Part shown: piece by piece, positions 8,884 through 17,412 of the stretch
Layout: each line of letters begins with the position of its first letter
Position numbering within the stretch: the first letter of the stretch is position 1
Source of the DNA: Sulfurimonas sp. SAG-AH-194-C21
Lineage (GTDB): Bacteria > Campylobacterota > Campylobacteria > Campylobacterales > Sulfurimonadaceae
Direction: 5' to 3'
DNA length: 64,000 nucleotides
NCBI RefSeq assembly: GCF_029215985.1
Contig: NZ_JAEMVC010000005.1
Coordinates: 1 to 64,000, forward strand
Position numbers and translations under genes: made by a program
Notes under the pieces: generated by a model
Database searches by the model: none
What the model was told of the DNA's origin: nothing
The model's input: only the letters and a program-made list of their open reading frames with translations

Positions 8884-10026
8884 ATGAAAATATATGATGT
8901 AATAATTTTAGGTGCAGGAGCTAGTGGGCTTATGTGTGCAGGAAATATCGGCAAGAAAAAATCAGTCTTAATAATAGAAGGAAATGACAAAGTTGCAAAA
9001 AAGCTTAAAATTTCTGGTGGTGGTAAGTGTAATATCACAAATGTGAGTGTAGAACTTAATAATTTTGATGGTGAAGAACACTTAATTAAAGAAGTATTAC
9101 AAAGGTTTTCTAAAGATAATCTATTAGAGTTTTTAGATAGAAATAGAGTAGATATTGAACTACGAAAAAATCGGTATTATTTTTGTGAGAGAAGTGCAGA
9201 TGATATCATCTATGTTCTGAAAAATGCAGCTAAACATGCAGAAATACAGCTAGGTGAAAAAATACTCTCAGTCACCAAAGAGAATGAAGGCTTTAAAATA
9301 AAGACAGATAAAAATGATTACAGTGCAAAAAAAGTAGTTATTGCAACTGGTGGTATCAGTTTTATAAATCTAGGTGCTAGTGGCATAGGACTTGAAATTG
9401 CTAAGAGTTTTGAGTTAGAAGTAAAAGAATTTACACCAGCACTTGTAGGCCTAACTGTACAAAAAGAGCAGTTTTGGATGCGTGAACTGAGTGGTCTTAG
9501 TTGTTTTGTAAACATAACAGTTGGGGATAGAATAGCAAAAGAAGAGATGCTTTTTGCACATAAGGGCATAAGTGGTCCAGCTGTTTTAACAGCCTCCCTT
9601 TACTGGAAAAAAGGCTTGATGAGCATCAACTTTTTACCAGATAAAGATATAACTCAATTAGTTATGGGAAGTAAAAAACTTGTTAGTTCTGTTATAAACT
9701 TACCAAAACGCCTAAGTAAAGCCTTACTTAAAGCTGTCAATATAGAAGATAAAGAGTGCAAAAAATTGACACAAGAAGATATACAAAACTTAAGTAGACT
9801 CCATGCTTATAGTTTTGCACCTGCTGGGAACTTTGGTTTTACTAAAGCTGAAGTCAGTAGGGGAGGAGTGCTAGCAAAAGAACTTGATTTTAAGACCTGC
9901 GAGTCTAAAACTATACAAGGACTTTATTTTATAGGTGAAGTAGTCGATATAACAGGTGAACTCGGTGGATACAACTTTCAATGGGCATTTTCGAGTGCCT
10001 ATGTTTGTGCAAAAGCTATAAAATAA
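8884..10026 (+). CDS. NAD(P)/FAD-dependent oxidoreductase, BaiN/RdsA (HI0933-like) family
   Basis: 380-residue flavoprotein. The N-terminal FAD-binding beta-alpha-beta motif is IILGAGASGLMCAGNIG (about residues 8-24). ISGGGKCNITNVS near residue 43 and the C-terminal TGELGGYNFQWAFSSAY are hallmarks of the HI0933/YhiN/BaiN family. Reported activities are reductase-like, but the physiological substrate is unknown. A TATAAT (8871-8876) sits just before the ATG, so the leader, if any, is very short. Divergent from rimO. Confidence 0.85.
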   Translation: MKIYDVIILGAGASGLMCAGNIGKKKSVLIIEGNDKVAKKLKISGGGKCNITNVSVELNNFDGEEHLIKEVLQRFSKDNLLEFLDRNRVDIELRKNRYYFCERSADDIIYVLKNAAKHAEIQLGEKILSVTKENEGFKIKTDKNDYSAKKVVIATGGISFINLGASGIGLEIAKSFELEVKEFTPALVGLTVQKEQFWMRELSGLSCFVNITVGDRIAKEEMLFAHKGISGPAVLTASLYWKKGLMSINFLPDKDITQLVMGSKKLVSSVINLPKRLSKALLKAVNIEDKECKKLTQEDIQNLSRLHAYSFAPAGNFGFTKAEVSRGGVLAKELDFKTCESKTIQGLYFIGEVVDITGELGGYNFQWAFSSAYVCAKAIK

Positions 10027-10056
10027 GCAACTTTAATACTTAACTTATGCTTCTAT

Positions 10057-10083
10057 CGATATAATCTATATAATCTATATAAT
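10057..10083 (+). repeat. Three tandem 9-bp units, each holding TATAAT, before the OMP gene
   Basis: Units are CGATATAAT (10057-10065), CTATATAAT (10066-10074) and CTATATAAT (10075-10083). Each ends in a perfect TATAAT (10060-10065, 10069-10074, 10078-10083). The last box ends 21 bp before the ATG of the outer-membrane protein gene, a fitting place for its -10 element. The tandem structure is seen directly; promoter function and variability are inferred. Confidence 0.55.
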
Positions 10084-10104
10084 TGAATTCTAAAAGGGAA
10101 AAAT

Positions 10105-10683
10105 ATGGCAGGTAAACTAATACAAAAAGCATTGGTTGTAATTTCACTACTAGGTACAACTTTCGTTTCATTAAATGCTGCAGGAACAACAAACTCACTA
10201 TTCGCAATTGAAGGCGGTAGTAGTTCTTTAAATGCACAGACAAATACAGCAGGATATGAAATTCAAAAAGCAAGTATGGGTCATTTTGGTTTAAAGTTAG
10301 GTGCGGAAGGTGAAAACTATAGAGTTTTCTTTAGTGCACGTAACTTTTTAGCTGAGGGTGATAATAAAGTATTAACAGCTGGTATAGAAGCACAGTATAA
10401 GTTTAACTTTTCAAAACCAGTTGATTTTTTTATTGGAGCTAATGGCGGAACTGCATATATTGAGATTGAGCCTAATGGAGCAAACCCCATTGTAGATATT
10501 ACTACACCTTACTTTGGTGCAGATGTTGGTTTTAACTATCATGTATCACAAGCAACAGACCTTGAACTAGGTGTAAAATATATGTATATTGACAATAGTA
10601 TTACTCAAGGTGCAACGACATACGACTTTAGAGATTTAACATCTGTCTATGGAAGTATCATCTTTAAATGGCAAATGGACTAG
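10105..10683 (+). CDS. Small outer-membrane beta-barrel protein
   Basis: 192 residues. A cleavable signal peptide (KALVVISLLGTTFVSLNAA, about residues 8-26) is followed by alternating amphipathic strands rich in Gly, Tyr, Phe and Asn, as in OmpA/OprF-type 8-strand barrels (for example FDVGFNYH- and YKFNF-type strands). The protein ends ...IIFKWQMD rather than in a C-terminal Phe; the W at fourth from the end may belong to the last strand. The start has AAGGGA about 7 bases before it. It heads a run of four rightward genes and lies behind the tandem TATAAT repeat. Substrate or role unknown. Confidence 0.75.
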   Translation: MAGKLIQKALVVISLLGTTFVSLNAAGTTNSLFAIEGGSSSLNAQTNTAGYEIQKASMGHFGLKLGAEGENYRVFFSARNFLAEGDNKVLTAGIEAQYKFNFSKPVDFFIGANGGTAYIEIEPNGANPIVDITTPYFGADVGFNYHVSQATDLELGVKYMYIDNSITQGATTYDFRDLTSVYGSIIFKWQMD

Positions 10684-10684
10684 T

Positions 10685-11017
10685 TTGAAGTATATTTTTG
10701 CTTTTCTTCTTTTAGTCCCTTTTATTTATGGGGATGTTATAAAATATAAAACACTTGCTTGTCCTAGTGTAGAGTTATTAACAAAGGCACAAGATGTAGA
10801 TATGAAAGACTCCCTTAAATTAGAAATGTACTCTATTGCTAATAACTGTGTTGTACTTTCTCGTGAAGACCATATTAAAGCCTTAGGATATGATCCCCTT
10901 AATGCGGAAGGTATATTTCAACAAATACTCTATAAGAAAACGAGTACAGAACTTTATATCTTACGTGATGCCATTCATATTGAACAGGCCGGTAAAAAGA
11001 ATATATATAGATTTTAA
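10685..11017 (+). CDS. Small secreted protein, unknown function
   Basis: 110 residues when started at TTG 10685, which gives the clean signal peptide MKYIFAFLLLVPFIYG directly after the upstream stop. The in-frame ATG at 10649 would put 12 extra polar residues before the signal and overlap the barrel gene by 35 bp, so I prefer the TTG. The mature part has two cysteines (ACPS and NNC) that could form a disulfide in the periplasm. No family recognised. It is probably made together with the barrel protein. Confidence 0.65.
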   Translation: MKYIFAFLLLVPFIYGDVIKYKTLACPSVELLTKAQDVDMKDSLKLEMYSIANNCVVLSREDHIKALGYDPLNAEGIFQQILYKKTSTELYILRDAIHIEQAGKKNIYRF

Positions 11018-11029
11018 AAAGAACTAAGG

Positions 11030-11455
11030 ATGAGTATGGTTTATATAGGTATGATTTATCAGTACAATAAAGATGATGCTTCAGGGCTTATTATGTTGTC
11101 AGATGGAGGGAATAAAACATTTACTAGTAGCGATTGGACAGATGAACTAAATTCGCCTTCTGTTGGACAGAAAATCGCTTATGAAAATAATGAAGATAGA
11201 GTCAGTATCCGGGTGGCCACTAAAGATGATGTAAATATATCTTTATCTACTCAAGCAGAAAAAAAGAGTGTTGAAAAGCATCTTGAACATTTTACTGCTT
11301 TAGGCTTTAAGCTGATAAAAGATATACAAGCAAATGAAGTACGAACTTTGACATTAAGAAGTTTTGCAAAACTAGAGTCAGAGGAAGTTATCATCAAAGA
11401 AACTACTACTAAGATTACTATAGTGCAAACACTTAATGGTAAAGTAGTCAGATAA
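11030..11455 (+). CDS. Hypothetical protein with OB/cold-shock-like N-terminus
   Basis: 141 residues, soluble. The first 55 residues (G-x-I-x(8)-SGLIMLSDGGNKTFTSSDW followed by VGQKIAYE) have the spacing of a cold-shock/OB fold strand pattern; this is a weak resemblance, not a recognised domain. The C-terminal half is lysine- and threonine-rich and strand-prone. AAGGATG places the ribosome-binding site at the ATG. It lies 12 bp after the secreted-protein gene and 12 bp before the next one. Confidence 0.6.
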   Translation: MSMVYIGMIYQYNKDDASGLIMLSDGGNKTFTSSDWTDELNSPSVGQKIAYENNEDRVSIRVATKDDVNISLSTQAEKKSVEKHLEHFTALGFKLIKDIQANEVRTLTLRSFAKLESEEVIIKETTTKITIVQTLNGKVVR

Positions 11456-11467
11456 AAGGATATATAA

Positions 11468-11716
11468 ATGATAAATCTACAAGATGCTTTTCGTGATGCA
11501 CTTAATGCTAAAGCAAAACACACTGTTGCTGAGTATGCTGAGTTATATAAAGAACATGCTAAGATAGCAGTAGAAGCAGAGTTGAATAATGGTGCGAATA
11601 AGCATCAAGCAGAGGCTATGGGCAATTACTATACTGCGGCTGTCTTAACTAACTGTGTACCAAACGAAAACACTCTTACTCGAGTTCTCGCTTTGATTGA
11701 GGACAATAAAGAGTAA
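11468..11716 (+). CDS. Small helical protein, unknown function
   Basis: 82 residues, almost wholly alpha-helical and Ala/Glu/Lys-rich (HTVAEYAELYKEHAKIAVEAE), no membrane segment or motif. AAAGGA at 11455-11460 is well spaced for the ATG. Last gene of the rightward run that begins with the barrel protein; it converges on thioredoxin with 5 bp between stops. No family recognised. Confidence 0.6.
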   Translation: MINLQDAFRDALNAKAKHTVAEYAELYKEHAKIAVEAELNNGANKHQAEAMGNYYTAAVLTNCVPNENTLTRVLALIEDNKE

Positions 11717-11721
11717 AAGAG

Positions 11722-12081
11722 CTATTCTTCTTCATCCATCTCTTTACGAACTTCATCCATGTCTAAACCTTTAACATGAGTGATGAGTTTATCAAAAGTC
11801 TCCTCTGGTAACATTCCCGCTTGGTTAAGTAAAACAATGCCATCTCGAATCACTACAAGTGTAGGAATAGAGAAAACATCATACTGTGATGCTATCGCTT
11901 TTTGCTCTTCTGTGTTTAGTTTACCAAATGTGATATCTGGATTCTTGCGTGCGACTTTTTCAAAAATTGGTGCAAACTGTTTACATGGACCACACCATTC
12001 TGCCCAAAAATCAATTATGATTATATCGCTTTTATCAAGTGTCTCTGTAAAGTTTTTTGTTGTTAAATCTGTATATGACAT
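11722..12081 (-). CDS. Thioredoxin family protein
   Basis: 119 residues without a signal peptide, so cytoplasmic. Active site WAEWCGPCKQF with C30-G-P-C33, the classic thioredoxin motif, and the cis-proline region SIPTLVV near residue 73. It carries an acidic C-terminal tail of about 12 residues beyond the usual 105-108 (MDEVRKEMDEEE). It serves as a dithiol reductant, but could be a secondary thioredoxin rather than the main TrxA, which in this group is often next to trxB; here it stands alone. Confidence 0.88.
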   Translation of the reverse strand: MSYTDLTTKNFTETLDKSDIIIIDFWAEWCGPCKQFAPIFEKVARKNPDITFGKLNTEEQKAIASQYDVFSIPTLVVIRDGIVLLNQAGMLPEETFDKLITHVKGLDMDEVRKEMDEEE

Positions 12082-12104
12082 TCTTATCCTTTGTATTTAA
12101 GTAG

Positions 12105-12110
12105 ATTATA
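12105..12110 (-). promoter_or_regulatory. Probable -10 box of the thioredoxin gene
   Basis: TATAAT on the minus strand (context GTGCTATAATCTAC), 24 bp before the thioredoxin start and followed by AAGGA as ribosome-binding site. Confidence 0.45.
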
Positions 12111-12201
12111 GCACAGTGATAATTTATAGAATATAAAGAGTATTATTGTATAGTCATGCTAATAAAAAATTAATCTTAGTAAGAGTGAAAAGAGGTAGAA
12201 A

Positions 12202-12708
12202 TTGGTATATGACAACATAGTCTTGATAGGCTTTATGGGAAGTGGTAAAACAAGTGTGGGCAAAACTCTTGCTAGATATTTACATAAAGACTTTGTAGAT
12301 GTTGATAGTGTTATTGAAAAAGAACTTGGCGCCAGTATTAACGATATATTTAAAGATAAGGGTGAAGAGTATTTTCGAGACTTAGAACAAAAAAGCATAA
12401 ATGAGATAACAAAAAAGAAAGGTCAAGTCATCGCTACTGGTGGTGGACTGCCAATACATAGCACACTGCCAAAGAACTCTCTTGTTGTATATATAGATGC
12501 TGACTTTGATGTTATACTCAATCGTCTCTCACAAAAAGAACATGCTAAACGCCCTCTACTTCAAGATGAAGAACGGGCACGGTCTTTATATGCAGAGCGT
12601 ATCAATACCTATAAAGAACTAGCAACGCTAAGTGTTGATGCCAACCAAAAGATACAGATTTTTATACATGTTATAGTGGATTTTATCCTAGATCAAAGAG
12701 TTTTATAA
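12202..12708 (+). CDS. aroK: Shikimate kinase
   Basis: Phosphorylates shikimate at the 3-OH with ATP, the fifth step of chorismate synthesis. 168 residues, typical length. P-loop GFMGSGKTSVGK (residues 10-21), the D-D-x-D type site as DVDSVIE, and the shikimate-binding GGGLP loop after ATG-like ATGGG. Start is TTG at 12202 with AGAGG about 7 bases upstream; no in-frame ATG precedes the P-loop. Divergent from thioredoxin and convergent with the coiled-coil gene. Confidence 0.93.
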   Translation: MVYDNIVLIGFMGSGKTSVGKTLARYLHKDFVDVDSVIEKELGASINDIFKDKGEEYFRDLEQKSINEITKKKGQVIATGGGLPIHSTLPKNSLVVYIDADFDVILNRLSQKEHAKRPLLQDEERARSLYAERINTYKELATLSVDANQKIQIFIHVIVDFILDQRVL

Positions 12709-12720
12709 AGAGTATTTAGT

Positions 12721-13053
12721 TTATACAATTATCTTAGAGATTTTTACGAATATTGTATCTAATCCGCTAACAACTTTATTTGCAATAGTTACAGAGTCTC
12801 CAGCAGCATTTAAATCTGCTATGACTTGCTGAGAATCCTTTTTGATATTATCAAGTTCTGTATGGAGTGCATTTATATCACTCCATTGCTCTTCAATAGC
12901 TTCAATATCAAGTGTCTCTAATAACTCTGCTAGCTCTTCATGTTTTACAATCATAAGAGAATGCTCTCGTCCCAGTTGAATCTTATTAAAATAGTCTGTC
13001 ATTTTTGTATATATGTTTTGTAGTGAATCATAGAGTGAATTATCTATAGCCAT
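12721..13053 (-). CDS. Small coiled-coil protein, unknown function
   Basis: 110 residues, all helical, no membrane segment or cysteine. Heptad-like spacing runs through EHSLMIVKHEELAELLETL and LHTELDNIKKDSQQVIADL, suggesting an oligomeric bundle. It starts 20 bp after the end of the histidine kinase gene on the same strand, so it probably belongs to the SoxB-like/two-component operon as its last gene. No family recognised; function unknown. Confidence 0.6.
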   Translation of the reverse strand: MAIDNSLYDSLQNIYTKMTDYFNKIQLGREHSLMIVKHEELAELLETLDIEAIEEQWSDINALHTELDNIKKDSQQVIADLNAAGDSVTIANKVVSGLDTIFVKISKIIV

Positions 13054-13073
13054 TTAGTTTTCCTTTTCGAGTA

Positions 13074-14303
13074 TTATACATAAAAATTGACTTTGAAAAT
13101 ATGATATGTATCACTAAAGTTATACTCTAATGTAAAGTTATGCCTAGTGATGATTTCATTGACTAAAAAAAGTCCAAGCCCCATCCCACTACTACACTCC
13201 TCTCCTCTCTTAAAAGGCTTTAAGGCTCTATTCATGTCTAAAGAACTATTTTCATCAGTAGCTAAGTTTTTAATCTCTATATAGTTTGGTTTAATTGTGA
13301 TGATTACTTTAGCATCTTTTGAGTACTTTACTGCATTGTCTATGAGGTTCTTAATAGCGATAATAAAAAGACTATAATCAAATTTATTTTCAACATCTTC
13401 TTGAATGATTTCAATATTTTTTTCTTCTAATAGTAAAACATCACAAATATCTTCGACTAGTCTATTGAGAGAATAGTTATCTAGCTTTAATGTAGAGAGT
13501 TTTGTATTTATACTTTCAAGCTCATGTATCTTGTCTAGCTCTTCTTGCATGGAATTAAAAAGTGCATTCAGTTTATTTTTGTCCTGCTCATTTTCCATAA
13601 AATAGGTGATAAATTTTGCTTTAGTGAGTGGGGTACTTATCTCATGCATAATACTACATATGTACATGTCTTTTTGGAGTTTTAGTTTTTTGTTATATTC
13701 TATTGCATTATAAAATGCATTTGCAACATTGGCAATCTCATCAGTAGCACTCTCATAACTTATTTGAATCTCTTCAAACTTTAAAAAATGGTCTATATTG
13801 TCATTTAATCTAACTAAAGGTTTAAAAGCACTTGTAATGTAATAATAGATACCAAATAAGATTATGAAAAAAAGAGTTGCTAATATAGTGATGGGAAAAA
13901 GCCTAGAAGATAAGAAGTTATTTGATGATTGAAAATAGTATATTTCATTTTCATTTTTTAATAAGAAAAGAGTTCTATTCTTAGTCGTAAAAAGTTCTAT
14001 TGAAGCATCCTCAAATAGTTTTCTGATAAGGCTATCGGTGATTAGGGGTTCTGCTTTTGACATCTGTAGGTTAAAATCCACAGATGTTAAGGTGTTAATA
14101 CTGTTTTGTTGCAAATATTTATTTAGCTTAGAAGTATTAGAATTTAACAGTGAAGATATTTGTATGGCATCATGAAGAGAGTTCTTTTTTGTATACAAAA
14201 TACTCATCCCATAAGCGATAAAAAGAATAAGAAGCATAAGTAGTGCTAAGATAAATCCTAAAAATTTTATTTTATTTATTAAAGAGGGACTAAATGGATT
14301 CAT
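13074..14303 (-). CDS. Membrane sensor histidine kinase, ArsS-like
   Basis: 409 residues. Two membrane helices (about 12-34 and 134-156) enclose a periplasmic sensor domain of about 100 residues. A HAMP-like linker leads to the H-box CSIMHEISTPLTK (phospho-acceptor H220) and a HATPase domain with N box KNLIDNAVKYS and G box SSGMGLGLFLV. The segment after the H-box (ENEQDKNKLNALF) looks like the ArsS-type kinases of Campylobacterota. I start at ATG 14303, which overlaps the regulator by 14 bp; an in-frame start at 14351 would add 16 residues lying inside the regulator gene. Partner is the regulator just upstream. Confidence 0.85.
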   Translation of the reverse strand: MNPFSPSLINKIKFLGFILALLMLLILFIAYGMSILYTKKNSLHDAIQISSLLNSNTSKLNKYLQQNSINTLTSVDFNLQMSKAEPLITDSLIRKLFEDASIELFTTKNRTLFLLKNENEIYYFQSSNNFLSSRLFPITILATLFFIILFGIYYYITSAFKPLVRLNDNIDHFLKFEEIQISYESATDEIANVANAFYNAIEYNKKLKLQKDMYICSIMHEISTPLTKAKFITYFMENEQDKNKLNALFNSMQEELDKIHELESINTKLSTLKLDNYSLNRLVEDICDVLLLEEKNIEIIQEDVENKFDYSLFIIAIKNLIDNAVKYSKDAKVIITIKPNYIEIKNLATDENSSLDMNRALKPFKRGEECSSGMGLGLFLVNEIITRHNFTLEYNFSDTYHIFKVNFYV

Positions 14304-14967
14304 AGGTATACCCTGATAAACGTATAGTTCTAATACAATTGTAATTATCATACAGAGGAGAGAGCTTTTTTCTTATCCGTCCAATTAAAACACTAATACT
14401 ATCAAGAGAACTATCAAAATCATGTGCTTGTGTTGCGTTTGCTAATTGTTCTCGTGAGAGAATTTGTCCCTCATGTCTAAAGAGTTGTGAAAAAATCTCA
14501 AACTCTGCTGTAGAAAGTGTTGCATGCATATCTTTATAAAAAACTTTGAGGCTTTTTTGTTCGATATATGTCTTTGTTATGGTTGTTAGAGTACTCTCCT
14601 TCTTGAGTTGTAGCTCTATTCTAGCTTTAAGTTCTCTTGGATCATAAGGTTTTGCAAGATAATCTTCTGCACCGTATCCAAAAGCTGTAAGTTTGTCTTT
14701 TATAAGGTTGCGGGCACTTGAGATGATTATGTTTGCTGTGGAGATTTTTTTTAACTTTTTACATAACTCAAGCCCATCCATTTGAGGAAGGGTTAAGTCT
14801 AGTAAGATGATATTAAAATCATCGAGTGCTATTTGTTCAAGTGCTTCAGAAGGAAGAAGAGTATGAACAATAGTATATTCATCACTTAAAAACCTTATGA
14901 GAAGATCCGCTAAGTCTTGGTCATCTTCTACCAAAAGTATTCTTGCTTTATATGTTCGCTTTTGCAT
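14290..14967 (-). CDS. OmpR/PhoB-family response regulator
   Basis: 225 residues. Receiver domain with acidic pair in LLVEDDQD (about 12-18), phospho-acceptor D57 in LLDLTLPQMDG and the switch lysine in LAKPYDP. The C-terminal winged helix (about 130-225) ends in the wing RTIRLSGYTYE. It binds DNA as a dimer in this family. It lies 17 bp after the SoxB-like lipoprotein gene and overlaps its kinase, so the pair may control or respond to the lipoprotein's product. Confidence 0.9.
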   Translation of the reverse strand: MQKRTYKARILLVEDDQDLADLLIRFLSDEYTIVHTLLPSEALEQIALDDFNIILLDLTLPQMDGLELCKKLKKISTANIIISSARNLIKDKLTAFGYGAEDYLAKPYDPRELKARIELQLKKESTLTTITKTYIEQKSLKVFYKDMHATLSTAEFEIFSQLFRHEGQILSREQLANATQAHDFDSSLDSISVLIGRIRKKLSPLYDNYNCIRTIRLSGYTYESI

Positions 14968-14984
14968 AGAAGATTTTACCTTAA

Positions 14985-16958
14985 TTATTGAATACTATCA
15001 ATGATTTGTGAAACAGGTTGCACATAAGGTGAAGCAGGCCAAAGTGGTGTGTTAGCACTATCTGTAATTCTTTTTGTATCAGTAATATTTTCATCTAAGT
15101 TTTTACTAAATGCATCTATTAAGAAGTTTGCTGTTGTCATGTTTTTATCTTGAACAACATCTGTAAAAAGAGCCTGACCACAAATTACTGTTTGTGCTAA
15201 TGTTGGAGTCGGTTCAAACTCTCGAGCACAAGCTGATGCAACACTTAATATAGTTGCATCATCTATCCCAACATCGTTTAAGTCAGTGATTCCGATAAGT
15301 CTAGTACCATCATTCGCGTTTACTGCTACATTTATTTTTATACCTGTAATACCTGGCATCCACCCACCAGCTTGTTTAAAGGCATCAGAACTAAATGCCG
15401 ATGTTAACTCATTTTCGATAAATTTCTTAATGTTTGCACCTGTGATATTTGCCGTCGCTACAAAGTTTGTAGATGGTAAAAATCTATAAATATTTTCAAT
15501 TGTGATATTTCCATTGAGAACTACATTCGCTTCGCTTGTCCAGTTGTATCCATTTACGCTTGTCGAGTTTGCTTGTGCAGGGATAATGGCATCATCATAT
15601 CTAAACCCTGGAAGGATTCCTAAGGTAGCATTTTTATTATTTGTTAGTAGTTGGCCTAACACGGAGTTAAAACCATTTTCTAAAACATTTTTACGTGTTA
15701 ATGGAAGCGTTGTTGTTCCTATAAATTTATCCAATGGTGCATTTAAAACGATAGGTGTTTTCTTACGAGTAAAGATTGCTTTAGCCATATTAAGTTCAGG
15801 TGCAGTTAGGTTTGCATCTTTAATATTTGGTGGAATACCATTCGTAGTAATGGAGACATTAGGATTAAGATATTTTGCTCTTAAAGTATTTATTTTAGCT
15901 AGAAGTGCAGGATCTGGAACAATATCATTTGTTATTTCATGAAGTTTCCATGCATAAGAAGTTATTTTTCCTTCAGTAACTGTAACTTTCATCTCACCTA
16001 AGTAAGTATCATCCCCAGATTCCACAACTTTAGCACCAGAAGTAGTGTTAATCATCTTAAATGTAGCTTCATGTGTATGTGCTGAAAAGAAAACATCAAC
16101 AGAGTTTGCTTTTATTTTATTTCCAAGTTGTACATCTTTATGAATACCAAGTTCACTCATAACTACAATTATGTTAGCACCTTGCCCTTTGAGTTGTGTT
16201 GAGTACTTTTCTATAAGTGCGATATATGCTGCTTCACCTTGTGGAAACTTAATCATAGACGCAAGTAGTGGGCTCATTCTATTAATAATATCACTAGTGA
16301 TACCAATAAAACCAACTTTAATACCATTTTTAGTAATCATTGTAGTAGGGGAAAGAACATCCTCACCCATTGTCATCTTAAAAGTTTTTTCAAAAACATT
16401 TGTTGCAAGAGCTTTCACTGGTGCATTTGCAGCAAACTTTTTTTGTAGTCCTAGTGGTAGTTGGTAAGACATATTTGCAGCAATGTATGGAAAACTTGGA
16501 CGTTTTACTTTTGCATCAGTTACATTACCAAATCTAGCAAGTGTGGCAGGTGCACCATAAGCAAAATCCCAGTTACCCATAACAGCAATATCTATAGGTA
16601 AATCATTTACTAAATCTACTATATCATTACCATTAGAAAAAAGTGCTTCAGCACCACCATGAAAAGTATCACCAACGTTCATGATAATAGTACCACTATT
16701 AGTAAGTTCAGTCATTTTGGCTTTTATACGGGCTAAACCACCTCTTGAGGATAATATAATAGAAGAGTCGTTTGCATCTCTTACCTGCTCAATATGTGGC
16801 ACTATGTGCGCATGTAAATCATTTAACTCGATTAGACTGACTGTACCATTTGGTAGTACAACTTTTGGTACAGTATCACTTGGATTACAAGCTTGGAAAA
16901 GTAAGACACTAAGGGATAATGCTACACTTTTATAGCAAATAGATTTTGATAGTTTCAT
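14985..16958 (-). CDS. SoxB/5'-nucleotidase-like metallophosphoesterase, probable lipoprotein
   Basis: 657 residues from ATG 16958, chosen because AGGAG lies 6 bases before it; an in-frame start at 16985 has none. An N-terminal signal ends LLFQAC (C24), a loose lipobox, so periplasmic and possibly membrane-tethered. The metallophosphoesterase domain shows NDLHAH (D47, H49), NVGDTFHG, GNWDFAYG and SAHTHEA; a C-terminal 5'-nucleotidase domain starts near 400. In UshA the fourth motif is GNH[ED]; here His is Trp, as in SoxB where I recall GHWEF. So it sits between nucleotidases and the thiosulfohydrolase SoxB, and the substrate (nucleotide, cyclic nucleotide or sulfur compound) is open. It is longer than known SoxB and not in a sox cluster. 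Confidence 0.75.
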   Translation of the reverse strand: MKLSKSICYKSVALSLSVLLFQACNPSDTVPKVVLPNGTVSLIELNDLHAHIVPHIEQVRDANDSSIILSSRGGLARIKAKMTELTNSGTIIMNVGDTFHGGAEALFSNGNDIVDLVNDLPIDIAVMGNWDFAYGAPATLARFGNVTDAKVKRPSFPYIAANMSYQLPLGLQKKFAANAPVKALATNVFEKTFKMTMGEDVLSPTTMITKNGIKVGFIGITSDIINRMSPLLASMIKFPQGEAAYIALIEKYSTQLKGQGANIIVVMSELGIHKDVQLGNKIKANSVDVFFSAHTHEATFKMINTTSGAKVVESGDDTYLGEMKVTVTEGKITSYAWKLHEITNDIVPDPALLAKINTLRAKYLNPNVSITTNGIPPNIKDANLTAPELNMAKAIFTRKKTPIVLNAPLDKFIGTTTLPLTRKNVLENGFNSVLGQLLTNNKNATLGILPGFRYDDAIIPAQANSTSVNGYNWTSEANVVLNGNITIENIYRFLPSTNFVATANITGANIKKFIENELTSAFSSDAFKQAGGWMPGITGIKINVAVNANDGTRLIGITDLNDVGIDDATILSVASACAREFEPTPTLAQTVICGQALFTDVVQDKNMTTANFLIDAFSKNLDENITDTKRITDSANTPLWPASPYVQPVSQIIDSIQ

Positions 16959-17006
16959 AAGAACTCCTAATATTTGATACCACAATAGTAATGGAGTAAC
17001 TTAAAC

Positions 17007-17330
17007 TCAATCTAAACATGAAATATAAATATCTTTAATACTTTGAGTGTTTGAGTTTTTTATATAAAAAGAGTCTAGAAGATGTTTGAGTCTATTTTGG
17101 TTAAAACGCCAAAAGAGTTTGGCATTAAAATCTTTATCTTTTTTCATTGCATATAAGAGTTCATCTTCTTGTATATTGCCCTTTTTGTCTTTTATCACCT
17201 TTAGCATGAGTGATATAAGTTCTTCTTGAGACCCCTCCGTTCTATCATCATCTACTAACTGTTCATTAGGTAAAAATGCCCATATTTTCCAGATGCTGAG
17301 TGTCAAAAATAGTAGAAAAAAAAGTAACAT
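17007..17330 (-). CDS. Small membrane-anchored protein, unknown function
   Basis: 107 residues: one N-terminal hydrophobic helix (about 1-19) and a charged helical remainder with an EF-like helical look but no complete calcium loop (KDKKGNIQEDELLYAMKKD has D-K-K-G-N-I-x-E-D-E, reminiscent of an EF-hand half). No family recognised. It is the first gene of the leftward run, 48 bp before the SoxB-like gene, so it may be co-transcribed. Confidence 0.55.
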   Translation of the reverse strand: MLLFFLLFLTLSIWKIWAFLPNEQLVDDDRTEGSQEELISLMLKVIKDKKGNIQEDELLYAMKKDKDFNAKLFWRFNQNRLKHLLDSFYIKNSNTQSIKDIYISCLD

Positions 17331-17412
17331 TAATGTTTGTATATCGAGTTGTATGTAAGAACCTTTTTTACAAATATAATAATTATAGGCTATTTAGGAT
17401 AAAATTATATTT

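Noticed and set aside
10040..10273. 77-codon minus-strand frame over the tandem TATAAT repeat
   Set aside because: The repeat gives IDYIDYID codons by chance and the frame runs against the barrel protein gene.
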